Positions 24,669 to 33,942 of a DNA stretch of 39,778 bases are shown piece by piece. The first letter of the stretch is position 1. Every line of letters begins with the position of its first letter. The stretch spans positions 1-39,778 of the forward strand of contig JARKPN010000062.1 in the NCBI GenBank assembly GCA_029975275.1, given 5' to 3'. The stretch is from Geobacteraceae bacterium (lineage in GTDB: Bacteria; Desulfobacterota; Desulfuromonadia; Geobacterales; Geobacteraceae). The translations under genes and the position numbers were made by a program. Under the pieces are notes generated by a model. That model did not search any database. It was not told the origin of the DNA and saw only the letters and a program-made list of their open reading frames with translations.

Positions 24669-27086
24669 TCATTTTTTCTCTTCCTTGTCGGCCGGGCCGG
24701 AGAATTTTTTCATGTTTTCCAGCATCTCCCTGAGCCGGGCATCCACCCTGCCGTTGATGGTCCCCTCGGGATAACTCCCGTCCGGCTGCCTCTCTCCGGC
24801 CGGAACGCCGGTCAGTATCTCTATCCCCTCCTCGACGGTCTCCACGCTCCAGATGTGGAACTTCCCTTCCCGCACCGCCTCCACGACCTCCTCCTTCAGC
24901 ATCAGGTTCCGCAGGTTGCTCCTGGGGACCATTACTCCCTGGTCGCCGGTCAGACCCTTGGCCTTGCATACGGCATAGAAGCCTTCGATCTTGTAGTTCA
25001 CCCCTCCGATGGGCTGAATCTTGCCCAGTTGATTTACGCTGCCGGTTACGGCAATTCCCTGTTTAATCGGCGTTCCGGAGAGCGCGGAGAGGAGGGCGTA
25101 CAACTCCGTGGACGAGGCGCTGTCTCCTTCGATCCCCTCGTACGACTGTTCAAAGCAGATGGAGGCGGCAAAGGAGAGGGGTTTGTCGTGGGCGTACTTC
25201 CCTCCCAGGTATCCGGACAGTATGAGAACGCCTTTGTCGTGGATGGGGCCGGAGAGCTTCACCTCCCGCTCTATGTTCACCATTCCCCCCCGCCCGATGA
25301 AGACCCTGGCGGTGACCCGTGACGGCCTGCCGAAGGCATAGTCGCCCAGGGTCATGACCGAGAGCCCGTTCACCTGGCCGATCTCGCTTCCCGCGGTATC
25401 GACCATCAGGGTCCCGTCGGCGATCAGCTCCTGGAGGCGCTCCTCGATGCGGTTGCTCCGGTAGACCTTTTCCTCGATCGCCTGTTTGACAAAGGTGCCC
25501 GTCACGGTCGGGCTGCCGGCTTTCTGCGCCCAGAAATCAGCCTCACGGATCAGGTCGGCAATCTCCATGAACTGGGTGGAAAACTTTTCCTGGTCTTCCA
25601 CCATCCGGGCCGAGTATTCGATGAGTCCGGCAACGGCGCTCCGGTCGAAGGGGATGAGCGACTCCCGCTTGCAGTGGGACGACACGAACATGGCATAATC
25701 CCGTATCGCCTCCGGTGTCCTGCTTACCCGGGTATCGAACTCGGCCTTTACCTTGAAGAGCTTGCGGTAGTCCGGTTCCAGGTGGTAGAGGAGGTAGTAG
25801 ATCCAGGGGGACCCGATCATGATTATCTTCGCCTGCAGGGGGATCGGCTCCGGCTTGAGCGAGACCATGGTGATGATCCGGTACTGTTCCAGCACGTCCT
25901 CGATCCTGATCTCCATGTTGCGGATGCAGCGTTTCAGGGCGTCCCAGGAAAACGGGCTCATGAGCACGTCCCGGGCGTTAATGACCAGGTAGCCGCCGTT
26001 GGCCCGGTGCAGGGCTCCCGGCTTGATGAGGGTGAAGTTGGTCGTTGCCATCCCCCCCATCTGCATAACGTGATCGATGCGGCCGAACAGGTTGTTGTAG
26101 GTGGGGTTCGGCTCGAAGATGACCGGAGCGCCGCACTGGGCGCAGTTGTCCACGAAGAGGTTCACGCTGTATCTTTCGAAGGAGGGGGTCTGGGTCGGTA
26201 TCTTCAGGCCGGGGAAGGGCTGCTGCTGCTGGGTGCCCTTGAAGTCCTCCAGGTTGTTGAGGATGTCCTCCTGCACGTCGTTCAGATAGTCGATGACCCG
26301 GGGGAATTGGGAATATTTGATCTTCAGGGGATCGATATAGTGTCCCACCGCCGAAAGCCCCAGGTTCCTGTCCAGCTCGGCAAGGGTTTCCTTGAGCGCC
26401 TTTTCGTTCTCCCGGATCTGGCTGATGACGTCCGCCAGTTTGCCCTTGAGCTCGTTGCCGACCGTGTCAATCCTCTCCTGCTCCTCGGTGGGGAGTGCTT
26501 CATACTCTTCCTGGGTGAAGTTCCTCCCCTCCTTCTGGGGGACCATCACCAGGCCGGAAACCGTCCTCTGGAGGGCGAAGCCCTTTTCCTGGGCCTCCTT
26601 TTCCAGCTCGGCGAACAGGACGTTGTTCTTTTCCTGGTGTTCCTGGACGATTGTCGACTTGTTGGTCTCGTACTCCTTGCTTTCCAGGGCCTTTGGTATG
26701 TTGGCCCGGACCGCCGTAAGGAGCTCGCGCATGTCCTTTTCCAGTTCGTTCCCCATCCCGGCGGTAAGCGCCAGGGCCACGGGGTTGTCCGTAGACTTGA
26801 AGTTGTGGACATAGCACCAGTCGTTCGGATCGGGCTCGTCTTTGGCCCGCTTCTTCAAGAGCTCCATGATAGAGGTGGTGCGTCCCGTTCCAGCCTCGCC
26901 CGAGACATAGAGGTTGAAGCCGCACTGGGTCATGCCGAGACCGAAATCTATCGACCTGAGCGCCCGCTCCTGGCCGATTGTCCCTTCAAGCCCGGGAAGC
27001 TGGCTGGTGTCTTCGAATTCGAGCAGTTCGGGACTGCAGACCCATCTGAGCCCTTCCGGCGGCACCCGGTATTTGTCTACGTTCAT
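24669..27086 (-). CDS. ATP-dependent Lon-type protease (LonB/LonC-like, AAA_32 class)
   Basis: This 805-residue protein belongs to the Lon-like group that has an AAA domain split by an insert and a C-terminal Lon protease domain. The Lon catalytic dyad is present: Ser656 in EGDSASS and Lys699 in GGVNYKIEGF, 43 residues apart as in Lon. The N-terminal P-loop reads SGEAGTGRTT (about 62-71), with Arg69 where lysine is usual. A long charged coiled-coil region spans about 110-260, and NCAQCGAPVIFEPNPTYNN near 330 precedes the second AAA part. ATG 27086 follows a strong AAGGAGGAG. It lies 73 nt after pdhC and may be the last gene of that operon. Confidence 0.9.
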   Translation of the reverse strand: MNVDKYRVPPEGLRWVCSPELLEFEDTSQLPGLEGTIGQERALRSIDFGLGMTQCGFNLYVSGEAGTGRTTSIMELLKKRAKDEPDPNDWCYVHNFKSTDNPVALALTAGMGNELEKDMRELLTAVRANIPKALESKEYETNKSTIVQEHQEKNNVLFAELEKEAQEKGFALQRTVSGLVMVPQKEGRNFTQEEYEALPTEEQERIDTVGNELKGKLADVISQIRENEKALKETLAELDRNLGLSAVGHYIDPLKIKYSQFPRVIDYLNDVQEDILNNLEDFKGTQQQQPFPGLKIPTQTPSFERYSVNLFVDNCAQCGAPVIFEPNPTYNNLFGRIDHVMQMGGMATTNFTLIKPGALHRANGGYLVINARDVLMSPFSWDALKRCIRNMEIRIEDVLEQYRIITMVSLKPEPIPLQAKIIMIGSPWIYYLLYHLEPDYRKLFKVKAEFDTRVSRTPEAIRDYAMFVSSHCKRESLIPFDRSAVAGLIEYSARMVEDQEKFSTQFMEIADLIREADFWAQKAGSPTVTGTFVKQAIEEKVYRSNRIEERLQELIADGTLMVDTAGSEIGQVNGLSVMTLGDYAFGRPSRVTARVFIGRGGMVNIEREVKLSGPIHDKGVLILSGYLGGKYAHDKPLSFAASICFEQSYEGIEGDSASSTELYALLSALSGTPIKQGIAVTGSVNQLGKIQPIGGVNYKIEGFYAVCKAKGLTGDQGVMVPRSNLRNLMLKEEVVEAVREGKFHIWSVETVEEGIEILTGVPAGERQPDGSYPEGTINGRVDARLREMLENMKKFSGPADKEEKK

Positions 27087-27159
27087 GCTCTCCTCCTTTT
27101 CCAATGAATGCATGTGTCAAAACATGGCGAGGCAAAGTAGTGAATAGTCTCCCGGAAAT

Positions 27160-28467
27160 TCAGACCAGCAGGCGCACCGGGTTCTCCAGGAAGCTCTTCA
27201 GTTCATGGAGGAATCCGGCGCCGTAGGCCCCGTCCACGACCCGGTGATCGGCCGACAGGGTTGCCTTCATGAGGCGCGAGACCATCACGTGGCCTTTCCT
27301 GACAACCGGCTGGTCGGTTATGGCGGCGACCGCCAGGATGCCCGCCTGACCGGGCGGAATCAGGGCGGTGAAATCGGTGACGCCGAACATCCCCAGGTTG
27401 GAGATGGTAAAGGTCGCGCCCGAGATCTCGGTCTGCCTGAGACGGCCGGTTCTGGCCCTGGAGACGACGTCACGGCTGGTCAGGGCGGTCTCGCGCAGGG
27501 AAAGGACCTCACAGTTCCGCACCACCGGGATCAGGAGACCGTCGGACACATCCACGGCAACCCCCATATGTATTTCGGGATGGACCGTGACCCGGTCCCC
27601 GGTGAGGGTGGCATTGAGTCGTGGAAAGGCGCCGAGGGCAAGGGCAGTGGCCTTGATGACGACGTCGGTGACGGAAACGCTGGTGCCTGCCTCCTTGAGG
27701 CAGTTGCGCAGGTTTTCCGTGGCCTCCATGTCGATATCCACGGTAACGGTGAAATGGGGAATGGTGCGCCACGACTCGGCCACCGTGGCCGCGATGGCGG
27801 CGCGCATGCCGGACAGCGGCCCGGAGAGAGCCTCCGTCGGACCCTTGGAGGGCCTGGCCTCGGCCGGTGGCGGCTCCGTTTCCTGGACGGGCGCTCCCGG
27901 CGGTACCGTGGAGGGTGCCGCGGCAGGAGGCTCCACCCGTTCGGAGGGCGCTGTCAATGATTCCAGGTCCTCTTTCAGGACTCTCCCCTCGGGTCCCGTT
28001 CCCCTGACCGATTCCAGTTCTATCCCTTTTTCGCGCGCCAGCCGCCGCACCGCCGGCGAGGCCTTGACCGGCGCGCCCCGGTCGGCAGCCGTCAGAGACG
28101 GCGTGGGAGAGGCGCCCGCTTCGACCTCGGTCTGTTCAGGCGGCCGGGAAGGCGCAGCAGTTGGACCCCTGTCCGGCGGTTCTTCGGGAGGAGGCGCCGT
28201 CTTTGCCTCGGCGGGCGCCACCTTTTCTCCCTCGGCACCGATGACCGCTATCACGCTCCCCACCTGGACCATCTCGCCGGGCTCGGCACGGGTCTCCAGG
28301 AGGATGCCGGAGGTGAAGGCCTCCAGCTCCATGACCGCCTTGTCGGTCTCCACCTCGGCGACGATGTCGCCCCGCTCGACCCTCTCGCCGACGCTCTTTT
28401 TCCAGGAAACCAGGGTCCCCTCGGTCATGGTGTCGGACAGCTTCGGCATGGTGATCTCGGTTGCCAT
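27160..28467 (-). CDS. pdhC: Pyruvate dehydrogenase E2, dihydrolipoamide acetyltransferase
   Basis: The 435-residue E2 passes acetyl groups from E1 to CoA. It has one lipoyl domain at the N-terminus with lipoyl-lysine Lys43 (ETDKAVME), a long Pro/Ala/Glu-rich linker, an intact subunit-binding domain at about 135-170 (ASPAVRRLAREKG...GTGPEGRVLKEDL), a second flexible linker and the catalytic domain ending in SADHRVVDG with His408 and Asp412. The ATG 28467 follows AAGGGG; an upstream in-frame extension would lie inside pdhB. pdhB ends 14 nt upstream. Confidence 0.93.
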   Translation of the reverse strand: MATEITMPKLSDTMTEGTLVSWKKSVGERVERGDIVAEVETDKAVMELEAFTSGILLETRAEPGEMVQVGSVIAVIGAEGEKVAPAEAKTAPPPEEPPDRGPTAAPSRPPEQTEVEAGASPTPSLTAADRGAPVKASPAVRRLAREKGIELESVRGTGPEGRVLKEDLESLTAPSERVEPPAAAPSTVPPGAPVQETEPPPAEARPSKGPTEALSGPLSGMRAAIAATVAESWRTIPHFTVTVDIDMEATENLRNCLKEAGTSVSVTDVVIKATALALGAFPRLNATLTGDRVTVHPEIHMGVAVDVSDGLLIPVVRNCEVLSLRETALTSRDVVSRARTGRLRQTEISGATFTISNLGMFGVTDFTALIPPGQAGILAVAAITDQPVVRKGHVMVSRLMKATLSADHRVVDGAYGAGFLHELKSFLENPVRLLV

Positions 28468-28481
28468 TGGATACCCCTTGC

Positions 28482-29468
28482 TCAGTATTTCTGCTGCATC
28501 ACGTTCTTCACCGCGGCGACGATATCCTCCACCCGGGGGATGCAGAGCCTCTCCAGCCTGCGGGAGTAGGGCATCGGCACGTCCAGGCCGGAGACCCTCC
28601 TTACCGGGGCCGTCAGCGAATCGAAGCAGTTTTCGAAGATGCAGGCGGCCAGTTCCGCCCCGACCCCGCAGGTATGGCAGCATTCGGACACCACCACCGC
28701 CCGGGAGGTCCGCTTCACCGATTCCAGGAAGGTGGTCCGGTCGAGGGGTGCCAGGGTCCGCAGGTCCACCACCTCGCAGGAGACCCCCTCCTTCTCCAGC
28801 TCTTCCGCGGCCTGCAGGGAGAGGAGGGTCATGCGGGAGTAAGCCACGATAGTGACGTCGTCGCCGCGACGCTTGATCTCGGCCACGCCGAGGGGAACGG
28901 TGAATTCAGGGTCGTCCGGCACCTCTCCCCGGCTGTTGTACAGGAGCTCGTGCTCCAGGAACATGACCGGGTTGTTGTCCCGGATGGCGCTCTTCAGCAA
29001 TCCCCTGGCATCGGCCGGGGTTGCCGGGACCGCCACGTACAGACCCGGGCAGTGCATGAAATAGGTTTCAAGACTCTGTGAGTGCTGGGCCGCCAGTTGA
29101 CTGCCGCCTCCCCCCGGAGCCCTCACCACCATCGGGAGGCCTGCCTTTCCCCCGAACATGTAGCGGATCTTGGCCATGTGGTTCACGATCTGGTCCATGG
29201 CCAGAAGGGCGAAGTTGACCGTCATCAGTTCAGCCACCGGCCTGAGTCCCCCCATGGCCGCACCGATGGCCGCACCTATAATGGAGTTCTCGGAGATGGG
29301 GGTGTCCTTTATCCGCTCTTCCCCGAATTCCGCCAGCAGCCCCCGGGTCACCTTGAACGATCCCTCGTACAGGGCCACGTCCTCGCCCCAGATCACCACC
29401 GACGGGTCGCGCCGCATCTCCTCCTTCAGGGCCAGGTTCAGGGCGTCGCGGCAGTTCATTTCAGCCAT
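28482..29468 (-). CDS. pdhB: Pyruvate dehydrogenase E1 component, beta subunit
   Basis: The 328-residue beta chain of the alpha2-beta2 E1 starts MAEMNCRDALNLALKEEM and shows IWGEDVALYEGSFKVTRGL, the TPP-side DTPISENSIIGAAIGAAMGG and RAPGGGGSQLAAQHSQSLE. The C-terminal transketolase domain has VVDLRTLAPLDRTTFLESVK. GAGGAGG lies 8-9 nt before ATG 29468. The first 13 nt overlap the end of pdhA, so alpha and beta are coupled in translation. Confidence 0.95.
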   Translation of the reverse strand: MAEMNCRDALNLALKEEMRRDPSVVIWGEDVALYEGSFKVTRGLLAEFGEERIKDTPISENSIIGAAIGAAMGGLRPVAELMTVNFALLAMDQIVNHMAKIRYMFGGKAGLPMVVRAPGGGGSQLAAQHSQSLETYFMHCPGLYVAVPATPADARGLLKSAIRDNNPVMFLEHELLYNSRGEVPDDPEFTVPLGVAEIKRRGDDVTIVAYSRMTLLSLQAAEELEKEGVSCEVVDLRTLAPLDRTTFLESVKRTSRAVVVSECCHTCGVGAELAACIFENCFDSLTAPVRRVSGLDVPMPYSRRLERLCIPRVEDIVAAVKNVMQQKY

Positions 29469-30466
29469 GGGCAGACCTCCTCGCCGACCGGGGCATAGAC
29501 GTCGTTGCAAACCTCGTCGTCCTCGGGCCAGGGCGATTCCTCGGCGAACTTTACCGCCTCCTCGACCAGGACCGCGGCCTTGGCCCGCATGCAGGCCAGG
29601 GTGTCTTCGGTCGCTATTCCCTCATCGATCAGCCGGCGCGCGAAATTCGGGATCGGGTCCCGCTCCTTCCAGAGTTCCACCTCGGCCGGGCTGCGGTACC
29701 TCCCCGGGTCGGACATGGAGTGTCCCCGGAACCGGTAGGTGACGGCCTCGATGAGATAGGGACGACCGTGTCCACTGACCCATTCCGCAGCGTGCTTCAC
29801 TGCCTGGTAAACCGCGATCACGTCCATGCCGTCCACCTTTTCCGACGGGATGTCGTAGCCGCAGGTCCGCTTGTGGATGTCGGCCAGGGCCGACGAGCGG
29901 CGCACCTCGGTGCCGATGCCGTAGAAGTTGTTCTCGCAGATGAACAGGACCGGCAGCTCCCAGAGGCGCGCCCAGTTCAGCCCCTCGTGGAAGTTCCCCT
30001 GGTTCACGGCGCCGTCGCCGAAGAAGCAGACCGAGATCCGATCCTCGCGCCGATACTTGGAGGCAAAGGCCAGCCCCACGGCGATGGGGAACTGTCCCCC
30101 CACGATGGCGTATCCCCCCATGAAGGCCAGCTCCGGTTCGAACAGGTGCATGGAGCCCCCTTTTCCCTTGCACAGCCCGGTGGCCTTGCCGAACAGCTCC
30201 GCCATGACCACCTTGGGGTCAGCCCCACGGACGATAGCCTGGGGATGCTCGCGATAGGCCGACAGGATGTAGTCGTCCGGGTGGAGCCCCGCCGTGGCCC
30301 CGACGGCCACCGCCTCCTGGCCGCTGTAGAGGTGGAGAAAGCCGGTGATGTGCCCCTTGGTGTACTGCTCGGCGCACGATTCCTCGAACTCCCGGCACAG
30401 GGTCATCTGCTCGTAGAACTTCAGCAGCTGCTGGTCGGGCAGTATCGCCCGCAATCTGGTGTCCAT
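29456..30466 (-). CDS. pdhA: Pyruvate dehydrogenase E1 component, alpha subunit
   Basis: The 336-residue alpha chain decarboxylates pyruvate using thiamine diphosphate. The TPP motif runs from GDGAVNQGNFHEG (150) to ENN (178-180). HLYSGQEAVAVG and the GKGGSMH loop are present, and YRFRGHSMSDPG favours pyruvate dehydrogenase over branched-chain or acetoin enzymes, though this is not proof. Its ATG is only 1 nt after the aconitase stop (TAGCATG), and it overlaps pdhB by 13 nt, so three genes are tightly coupled. Confidence 0.93.
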   Translation of the reverse strand: MDTRLRAILPDQQLLKFYEQMTLCREFEESCAEQYTKGHITGFLHLYSGQEAVAVGATAGLHPDDYILSAYREHPQAIVRGADPKVVMAELFGKATGLCKGKGGSMHLFEPELAFMGGYAIVGGQFPIAVGLAFASKYRREDRISVCFFGDGAVNQGNFHEGLNWARLWELPVLFICENNFYGIGTEVRRSSALADIHKRTCGYDIPSEKVDGMDVIAVYQAVKHAAEWVSGHGRPYLIEAVTYRFRGHSMSDPGRYRSPAEVELWKERDPIPNFARRLIDEGIATEDTLACMRAKAAVLVEEAVKFAEESPWPEDDEVCNDVYAPVGEEVCPWLK

Positions 30467-30467
30467 G

Positions 30468-32408
30468 CTATTCAGTGCCTTTCTTGACCAGGTTCAGCGC
30501 CCCGCCGGCCACGAGCTCACGCCTCTCCCGGCCGGAAACCTGCAGCAGGAAGAGGAGCTCCCGGCCGTTCACCTCAAGGGGGATCTCCACCGCGCCGGAG
30601 GCGACCAGCCGGCGCAGCCCCCTGAAACGTACGGTATCACCCTGGTTGATCCGGTCGTAGTCGGCCGGATCCTTGAAGGTGAGCGGCAGGATGCCGAAGT
30701 TGATCAGGTTCGCCTTGTGGATGCGGGCAAAACTTTTGGCGAGCTTCGCCCGGATACCCAGGTAACGGGGCGCCAGGGCCGCATGCTCCCGGCTGGACCC
30801 CTGGCCGTAGTTTTCTCCTCCCGCCACGACCCCGTTTCCCGCTGTCCTGGCCCGGCCGGGGAAGTCCGGGTCCAGCTGGTTGAAGACGAATTCGCTGATG
30901 GCCGGGATGTTGCTCCGGAACGGGAGGACCTTGTTGCCGGCCGGCATGATGGTATCGGTGGAGATGTTGTCGCTCACCTTGATGATGACCGATGCGGTCA
31001 GCTCCTCCGGCAGCTCCTCGAACTGGGGGAAGGGGATGATGTTGGGACCGGTGACGATCTCGACCTTTTCCGCCTCGCCCGGCGGAAGGGGAAAGATGAT
31101 GCCGGAGTCGTCGGTCAGGTACCGGTCCGGGTTGGTCACGCCCGGCCAGGACATGAGCTCGCCCAACCGGCGCGGGTCGGTGATCTCGCCGAAGACCCCG
31201 GCGGCCGCGGCGGTCTCGGGGGAGCAGAGGTAGACCCGGTCGTCCCTGGTGCCGCTCCTCCCCGGGAAGTTGCGTGGAAAGGTGCGCAGCGAGACCTGGC
31301 CGGTGCCGGGCGCCTGGCCCATGCCGATACAGCCGAGACAACCGGGCTGGTGGATCTGCGCCCCGGCCGTGAGGAGCATCAGGAATCCCCCCTGGTCAGC
31401 CACGTTCTCCAGCACCTGGCGGCTCCCGGGGTTGATGTTGAACGATACGTGGGGGGCTATCCTCCTCCCCTCCAGGATCCGGCAGACGGTCATCAGGTCC
31501 CGGAACGACGAATTGACCGAGCTTCCCACGATCACCTGGTCCACCTTGGTCCCTTTCACCTCCCTCACCGGAACCACGTTGTCCGGGGAAGAGGGGCAGG
31601 CGATCAGCGGCTCCACTCCGGAGAGGTCTATCTCGTCGTATTCGTCGTAGGTTGCGTCCGGGTCGGCGGAGAGCGGGATCCAGCAGGCGCCGCGGCCCTG
31701 CGATTCCAGGAACTCCCGGGTCCGCCGGTCCGAGGGGAAGAGGGATGAGGTGGCGCCCAGCTCGGTCCCCATGTTGCCGATGGTGGCCCGGTCGGTGGCC
31801 GACAGGGTCTCAACCCCGGGTCCGTAGTATTCAATGACCTTGCCCACGGCTCCCTTGACCGTGTGTCTGCGGAGCATCTCCAGGATCACGTCCTTGGCCG
31901 ATACCCATGCGGGGAGCCTGCCGGTCAGTCGTACGCCCATGACCCTGGGACAGGGGAGGTGGAACGGTCGTCCCGCCATGGCCATGGCCACATCGAGGCC
32001 CCCCGCGCCGATGGCCAGCATGGAGAGGCCCGCCGCCGAGGGGGTGTGCGAGTCCGCGCCCAGCAGCACCTTGCCCGGCACGCCGAACCGCTCCAGGTGC
32101 ACCTGGTGGGACACGCCGTTGCCCGGCTTGGAGAGGTGCACGCCGAACCTCTGGGCCGCGGTCATCAGGAAGACGTGGTCGTCCGCGTTCCGGTTGTCGG
32201 TCTGGAGCAGGTTGTGGTCGATGTACTGGGCAGCCAGTTCCACCTTTACCCGCTCCACCCCCATGGCCATGAACTCCAGGATGGCCATGGTGCCGGTGGC
32301 GTCCTGGAGCAGGGTATGGTCGACCTTGAGTGCTATGTCGGTTCCGGGAACCAGTTCGCCCTCAACCAGGTGGGCTTCGAGAATCTTGGTGGTCAGGTTC
32401 TTGGCCAT
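30468..32408 (-). CDS. Aconitate hydratase, short single-chain type
   Basis: The enzyme isomerises citrate and isocitrate in the TCA cycle using a 4Fe-4S cluster. Cluster ligands appear as Cys271 (IACPSSPD) and Cys357/Cys360 (GCLGCIGMG). Other family parts are GADSHTPSAAGLSMLAIGAGG and, in the swivel domain, GENYGQGSSREHAAL with the catalytic serine region. At 646 residues it is much shorter than AcnA or AcnB (about 850-900) and matches the compact aconitase group sometimes called the Aquifex type. Homoaconitase activity is a less likely alternative; the TCA context supports aconitase. It sits 32 nt after lpd. Confidence 0.9.
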   Translation of the reverse strand: MAKNLTTKILEAHLVEGELVPGTDIALKVDHTLLQDATGTMAILEFMAMGVERVKVELAAQYIDHNLLQTDNRNADDHVFLMTAAQRFGVHLSKPGNGVSHQVHLERFGVPGKVLLGADSHTPSAAGLSMLAIGAGGLDVAMAMAGRPFHLPCPRVMGVRLTGRLPAWVSAKDVILEMLRRHTVKGAVGKVIEYYGPGVETLSATDRATIGNMGTELGATSSLFPSDRRTREFLESQGRGACWIPLSADPDATYDEYDEIDLSGVEPLIACPSSPDNVVPVREVKGTKVDQVIVGSSVNSSFRDLMTVCRILEGRRIAPHVSFNINPGSRQVLENVADQGGFLMLLTAGAQIHQPGCLGCIGMGQAPGTGQVSLRTFPRNFPGRSGTRDDRVYLCSPETAAAAGVFGEITDPRRLGELMSWPGVTNPDRYLTDDSGIIFPLPPGEAEKVEIVTGPNIIPFPQFEELPEELTASVIIKVSDNISTDTIMPAGNKVLPFRSNIPAISEFVFNQLDPDFPGRARTAGNGVVAGGENYGQGSSREHAALAPRYLGIRAKLAKSFARIHKANLINFGILPLTFKDPADYDRINQGDTVRFRGLRRLVASGAVEIPLEVNGRELLFLLQVSGRERRELVAGGALNLVKKGTE

Positions 32409-32440
32409 TTGCGTAAACCTCTGTGGTGAAATGGGTTGCG

Positions 32441-33865
32441 TTACGCGTGTATCGCCCTGTTGGCGGCATCCAGGGCCGCCTCCTTCATGGCCTCCGACAG
32501 GGTGGGGTGGGCGTGGAAGGTCATGGCCATGTCCTCGATGCCGCCTCCGTAGGTCATGACCGTGACCGCCTCGGCGATGAGCTCGGAGGCACGCGGTCCG
32601 ACGACATGGACGCCCAGGACCTTGCCGGTCTCGACCTGGGCAAGGATCTTGACGAAGCCGTCCGTGTCGTCAAGGCAGCGGGCCCGGCCGTTGGCGGAAA
32701 AGGGGAACCTTCCGCTGGAATAGCGTATGCCCGCCTCCCTCAACTGTTCCTCGGTCTTTCCCACCGATGCGGCTTCCGGGTAGGTATAGGTCACGGAAGG
32801 GATGAACTCGTACTCCACCAGCGATGCCTGACCGGTGAGCCGCTCGGCGAACACCACCCCTTCTTCCATGGCCTTGTGGGCCAGCAGAGGACCGCGGACC
32901 AGGTCCCCCACCGCATAAATGCCCGGGGCGCTGGTCATGTAGTCGTCGTCCACCGTGACCCGTCCTTTTTCGTCCAGCCGGACGCCCGCCTCCTGCAGAC
33001 CGAGGTTCGTGGTGTCCGGCACCCTTCCGACCGCAACCAGAACCTTGTCGCATTCAAGCTCCTCCTCGGTCCCTCCTGCCGTAACCCGGACCACGGCCTT
33101 TCCCCCGGAGACCTCTCCTCCGGTGACCCCGGCCTGGAGCAGAAAACGGATTCCCTGTTTCGCAAGCGACTTCATCAGAGCGTCGTACACCTGCCGGTCA
33201 CCGTTGGGGAACAGGACGGGAAGTGCCTCCACCACCGTCACCTGTGCTCCAAGCCGGTTCCAGACCGAACCGAGTTCGAGGCCGATGCTGCCGCCGCCAA
33301 TGACCACGAGACGTTCCGGCACCGACGTGAACGACAGGGCCTCGCGGGAGGAGACCACGGTGACGCCGTCAAAGGGGAGGGAAGGGAGCTCGGCCGGGCG
33401 ACCGCCTGCCGCCAGCAGCACGCGCCTGCCGTTGATGAGTTGCGGGATGCCGGGCGCGTCCGGGGTCGAGACCGCCACCACCTGCAGCCCGTCCCGGCGG
33501 GCGCCCGCCGGTTTTCCCTCTCCCTCGAACAGCCGGATCTTGTTCTTCCTGAAGAGAAAGGAGATGCCGTCGGTGAGTTTCTTCACCACCTCGTTCTTGC
33601 GGGCCATCATGGCCACGAGATCCAGTTCCGGCCCCGCGATCACGATGCCGTGGCGGGCGAAGCCGCTTTTCGCCATGGCGAAAAGCTCGCTGGAATCCAG
33701 CAGGGCCTTGCTCGGGATGCACCCCTCGTTCAGGCACACCCCTCCCAGGGTATCCCGCTTTTCAACCACCGCCACGCTCATGCCGAGCTGCGAGGCCCGT
33801 ATGGCGGCCGCGTACCCGCCGGGGCCGGCGCCGATGACGATCAGGTCGAAGATATCGTCGGGCAT
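32441..33865 (-). CDS. lpdA: Dihydrolipoamide dehydrogenase (E3)
   Basis: The 474-residue flavoprotein reoxidises dihydrolipoamide with NAD. The FAD-binding GAGPGGYAAAIRA begins at residue 12. The redox-active disulfide is Cys44/Cys49 (CLNEGC), the NAD site is VVIGGGSIGLELG and the C-terminal base is His453 in HAHPTLSE. ATG 33865 follows an ideal AGGAGG at 9 nt. It is the only E3 gene in the window and lies between the two dehydrogenase gene sets, so one E3 may serve both complexes. Confidence 0.95.
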   Translation of the reverse strand: MPDDIFDLIVIGAGPGGYAAAIRASQLGMSVAVVEKRDTLGGVCLNEGCIPSKALLDSSELFAMAKSGFARHGIVIAGPELDLVAMMARKNEVVKKLTDGISFLFRKNKIRLFEGEGKPAGARRDGLQVVAVSTPDAPGIPQLINGRRVLLAAGGRPAELPSLPFDGVTVVSSREALSFTSVPERLVVIGGGSIGLELGSVWNRLGAQVTVVEALPVLFPNGDRQVYDALMKSLAKQGIRFLLQAGVTGGEVSGGKAVVRVTAGGTEEELECDKVLVAVGRVPDTTNLGLQEAGVRLDEKGRVTVDDDYMTSAPGIYAVGDLVRGPLLAHKAMEEGVVFAERLTGQASLVEYEFIPSVTYTYPEAASVGKTEEQLREAGIRYSSGRFPFSANGRARCLDDTDGFVKILAQVETGKVLGVHVVGPRASELIAEAVTVMTYGGGIEDMAMTFHAHPTLSEAMKEAALDAANRAIHA

Positions 33866-33942
33866 TGGGAAAACCTCCTGAATCCATTTCACGGCAGGGA
33901 CTGGGTGCGCTTCCTTTCACCCCTCACTCTTCACCCTTCTTC

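Noticed and set aside
25674-27107. Long plus-strand open frame (477 codons) opposite the Lon-like protease gene
   Set aside because: It is antisense to a well-supported protein, has no recognisable domain, and long stop-free antisense frames are expected in GC-rich coding DNA.
27368-28852. Plus-strand open frame of 494 codons opposite pdhC and part of pdhB
   Set aside because: Ser/Arg/Pro-rich, low-complexity translation typical of an antisense shadow; the minus-strand genes are certain.
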